A stretch of 64,000 bases of DNA from NCBI RefSeq assembly GCF_007859955.1, contig NZ_SJPR01000004.1:248001-312000 (forward strand). The letters are read 5' to 3'. The notes beneath the pieces are model-generated. The model worked only from the letters and a program-made list of their open reading frames with translations. It was not told the origin of the DNA and searched no databases. Of this stretch, positions 62,244-64,000 are shown in pieces. The first letter of the stretch is position 1. Each line of letters opens with the position of its first letter. The position numbers and the translations under genes are program-made. The DNA is from Botrimarina colliarenosi (lineage in GTDB: Bacteria; Planctomycetota; Planctomycetia; Pirellulales; Lacipirellulaceae).

Positions 62244-63020
62244 GTGCTGCAGTTCCTTGTTGATCACCATCTGGGCTACCTGGGCATCGTCCTGTTCCTG
62301 GCGTTGTGCGGGTGCGGGGTGCCGATTCCCGAAGAGGCGCCGCTCGTGCTCGCCGGGGTGCTGAGCTCGCAGGGGACCCTCGAGCCGTGGCTCGCTTTCT
62401 CGTCGTGCTTGTTGGGCGCCCTGCTCGGCGACTCGATCATGTACGCCATCGGCCGCCGGTTCGGCCACGCCTGGCTCACCAAGCACCCGACCGTGTCGCG
62501 CTTCATCGACGCCGACAAGGAAGAGAAGTTCGAGCACGCCGTCCGCCGGCACGGCTTCAAGATGCTGCTGCTGACGCGGTTCTTGGTCGGGGTCCGCGGG
62601 CCCGTCTACTACGCCGCGGGCGCGGCCAAGGTCCCCTACTTCCGCTTCCTGCTGTGGGACCTGATCGGGGCGACCACCGTCGTTGGCATCGTCTTCTGGC
62701 TCGGGTACCGCTTCGGCAACGGGATCACGAAGATCGTCCGCGACGCCGAGGAGGTCGCCACGGCGGTCATCATTCTCGGGCTGATGGGCGTGGGGGTCTA
62801 CTTCCTCTACAAGAAGCAGACCGCCAAGGTGGCCGAGGCGTTGGAGGACATCACCGAGCAAGACGCCGACGAGGCCGCCCTTGAGCAGGCCGACCGAGTT
62901 GAGGCCAACCCCGACGACGCCAACCGAGACGACGCCGAGGGACGTCCGACCCCCGCGCCGCCCTCAAAGAACGGAGCCGTCGCCTCGCCAAGCGACCAGC
63001 CGAACGACGTCGCCATGTAA
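62244..63020 (+). CDS. DedA family membrane protein with acidic C-terminal tail
   Basis: 258 residues. GIVLFLALCGCGVPIPEEAPLVLAGVL is the DedA/SNARE-associated start with the conserved Pro-Glu pair, LGALLGDSIMYAIGRRFG the second motif, and LLTRFLVGVRGPVYYAAGAAKV the Arg/Gly-rich re-entrant part. DedA proteins move undecaprenyl phosphate or lipids across the membrane and help with pH and peptide resistance. The last 65 residues form an extra tail rich in Asp, Glu and Ala, unusual for the family. GTG 62244 is the start, 124 bases after the ApbE-like gene. Confidence 0.9.
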   Translation: MLQFLVDHHLGYLGIVLFLALCGCGVPIPEEAPLVLAGVLSSQGTLEPWLAFSSCLLGALLGDSIMYAIGRRFGHAWLTKHPTVSRFIDADKEEKFEHAVRRHGFKMLLLTRFLVGVRGPVYYAAGAAKVPYFRFLLWDLIGATTVVGIVFWLGYRFGNGITKIVRDAEEVATAVIILGLMGVGVYFLYKKQTAKVAEALEDITEQDADEAALEQADRVEANPDDANRDDAEGRPTPAPPSKNGAVASPSDQPNDVAM

Positions 63021-63227
63021 CGCGGGCCCAACCGCGACCGAGCCTCGCCTCACCTAGCCCAGGTCGTGAGAGGGCTTGCTCCCTTCAAAGGGAGCCCTAA
63101 GCGCGAGCGCCGGGAGTTGAACAACGCTCGCGTCGATCGCGGCGCCACTCCGGGCGCTGACGCTAACGGCTCCCCTTTGACTTTAGGGGGATTCAAATCG
63201 TTGCGAAACAGATTCCTCGCGTCCCGT

Positions 63228-63270
63228 AAAAACACCAACCGCCGCCGGGCCAGATGAGGCCCGACGGCGG
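63228..63270 (-). terminator. Rho-independent terminator of the Cys-rich gene
   Basis: Stem 63239-63251 (CCGCCGCCGGGCC) with 63258-63270, 12 of 13 paired, six-base loop. On the minus strand a GGTTGGTG spacer and five T (63232-63228) follow. It lies 75 bases past the stop codon of the Cys-rich gene. Confidence 0.75.
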
Positions 63271-63343
63271 TGAGGCGTTTCGTTATCAGCTTCCTCGCCG
63301 ACTGCCGGTTGGTGTGCCGGTCGCCGCGGGGGATTCAGCAAGC

Positions 63344-63871
63344 TCAGCCACCACAGCCACAGCTGGGCTCAGCGGCGCAACCGCACGACGGCTCGACGCA
63401 GCACGACGGCTCGCAGCAGTGGTGACGCTTGAACAGGCCCTTCAGGCCGTCAAACAGGCAGCAACGACGCGGGGCGCAGCACGGGTCGCAGCAATCGGCT
63501 TCGCAGCCACAGCTGGGCTCAGCGGCACAGCAGGAAGGCTCGGCAGCACAGCAGCTCGGCTCAACCGCACAGCACGACGGCTCGCAGACGGGCTCGCAGC
63601 AGACCGGCTCGCAGCAACCGTGATGACGCTTGAACATGCCCTTCAGGCCGCCGAACAGACCGCAACGCGGCGCACAGCAGGGGTCACAGCAGACCGGCTC
63701 GGCGACGCAGCACGAGGGCTCGCAACCGCAGGAGGGCTCGGCGTCACAGCAAGCGGGGGCGGCGCAGCCGCAGCCACCCAACAGGCCAAAGCCGAAGGCG
63801 TTGGCGCTCGAAGCGCCCGACGACAAGGCCGCGCCCATACAGAGGGCGATCGCAGCAAAACGCAAGTTCAT
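63344..63871 (-). CDS. Cys-rich secreted repeat protein
   Basis: 175 residues. A signal peptide ([19 protein letters not shown], then ASSANA with likely cleavage before FGFG) leads to a mature part with 40 cysteines, mostly as CC pairs separated by AEPS, VEPS, EPV and DP. Two large units repeat: [29 protein letters not shown] occurs twice, with variable numbers of EPSCC repeats between. The GLKGxFKRHH parts are basic and could be amphipathic helices. A strong ribosome site (AAGGAG) lies 8 bases upstream of ATG 63871. I do not recognise a named family; planctomycete cell-wall proteins are known to be Cys-rich, and metal binding or disulfide cross-linking are the obvious possibilities. Confidence 0.85.
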   Translation of the reverse strand: MNLRFAAIALCMGAALSSGASSANAFGFGLLGGCGCAAPACCDAEPSCGCEPSCCVAEPVCCDPCCAPRCGLFGGLKGMFKRHHGCCEPVCCEPVCEPSCCAVEPSCCAAEPSCCAAEPSCGCEADCCDPCCAPRRCCLFDGLKGLFKRHHCCEPSCCVEPSCGCAAEPSCGCGG

Positions 63872-64000
63872 GGTAGGACTCCTTAACGAAACGGGGGGGG
63901 AGGGGATTCACGCGGACCGCCGTCAGCTTTGACCGCTCGGAGGAGACCGGCCTCGGCCTGGTTCCTCGCTCCGACGGCGACCTAGCGGACAGCGTTCGCT
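63872..64000. other. Right edge, upstream of the Cys-rich gene
   Basis: About 130 bases of leader and promoter for the minus-strand Cys-rich gene. Apart from the ribosome site and an eight-G run at 63893-63900 no clear signal was seen, and no gene start can be identified at the edge. Confidence 0.4.

Overview
The window is a contiguous, high-GC bacterial chromosome segment that reads as a planctomycete, most likely order Pirellulales (family not resolved from sequence alone). The lineage call rests on several markers: a DUF1559 pseudopilin with the prepilin-type GFTLVELL start; two giant secreted proteins that open with the planctomycete FEQxEDRxxMA / LExLESRxA type leader; an esterase with a PEP-CTERM-like tail; a lone Flp-type pilin; an rsmH gene outside any division/cell-wall cluster; a Cys-rich secreted repeat protein; and scattered nuo genes. 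No rRNA, insertion sequence, integrase, prophage or CRISPR array was seen. Three tRNA genes are present: Leu(CAG), Glu(TTC) and elongator Met(CAT).

Layout. 0-7 kb: edge of a membrane protein, typA/bipA, a PAS-GAF-REC signalling protein without a kinase ATPase domain, a membrane-bound metallophosphoesterase, a fumarylacetoacetate-hydrolase family enzyme and tRNA-Leu, with several palindromic repeats sharing one core. 7-18 kb: a rhodanese, a DUF1559 pseudopilin with a good promoter and terminator, then a + strand run of addB-addA (overlapping), a CCA-adding enzyme, a four-helix membrane protein and a 56-residue coiled coil. 18-24.5 kb: a 1705-residue SdrD_B/Cna-B repeat adhesin and a secreted seven-blade WD40 protein. 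24.6-29.3 kb: an ABC export module (ATPase, permease and a large conserved membrane-anchored partner). 29.4-34.2 kb: tyrS, ispD overlapping a pyroglutamyl-peptidase-like gene, a cysteine desulfurase and a NUDIX-like protein. 34.3-37.4 kb: a reordered complex I cluster transcribed nuoI-nuoA-nuoC-nuoD with no nuoB. 37.4-43.5 kb: csrA with a long leader, tRNA-Glu, a PEP-CTERM esterase, hemH overlapping an aldo/keto reductase, an IscA-type protein and a Flp pilin followed by a structured, terminator-bounded 3' region. 43.5-47 kb: queA, rsmH, a one-helix protein and an AAA ATPase. 47.3-52.4 kb: a 1683-residue secreted protein with eight Ig-like repeats, a beta-propeller and a dockerin-like end. 52.5-55 kb: tRNA-Met and a DUF485/ActP symporter pair. 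55-64 kb: an SMI1/KNR4 gene that looks acquired, an MMPL exporter, a NAGPA-family protein, glmM, an ApbE-type flavin transferase, a DedA protein and a Cys-rich secreted protein.

Genes that act together by position: AddA with AddB (double-strand break repair); the three-gene ABC module; nuoIACD; HemH with the aldo/keto reductase (coupled translation); DUF485 with ActP. The secreted set (DUF1559, SdrD_B, WD40, Ig/propeller/dockerin, esterase, Cys-rich) describes the elaborate cell surface typical of this phylum. The strongest candidates for new biology are the 40-cysteine repeat protein, the ABC-linked conserved partner, the nuoB-less complex I cluster with an enlarged NuoA, the ActP with a large soluble insertion, the pilin 3' region, and the palindromic repeat family around 5.7-7.2 kb.
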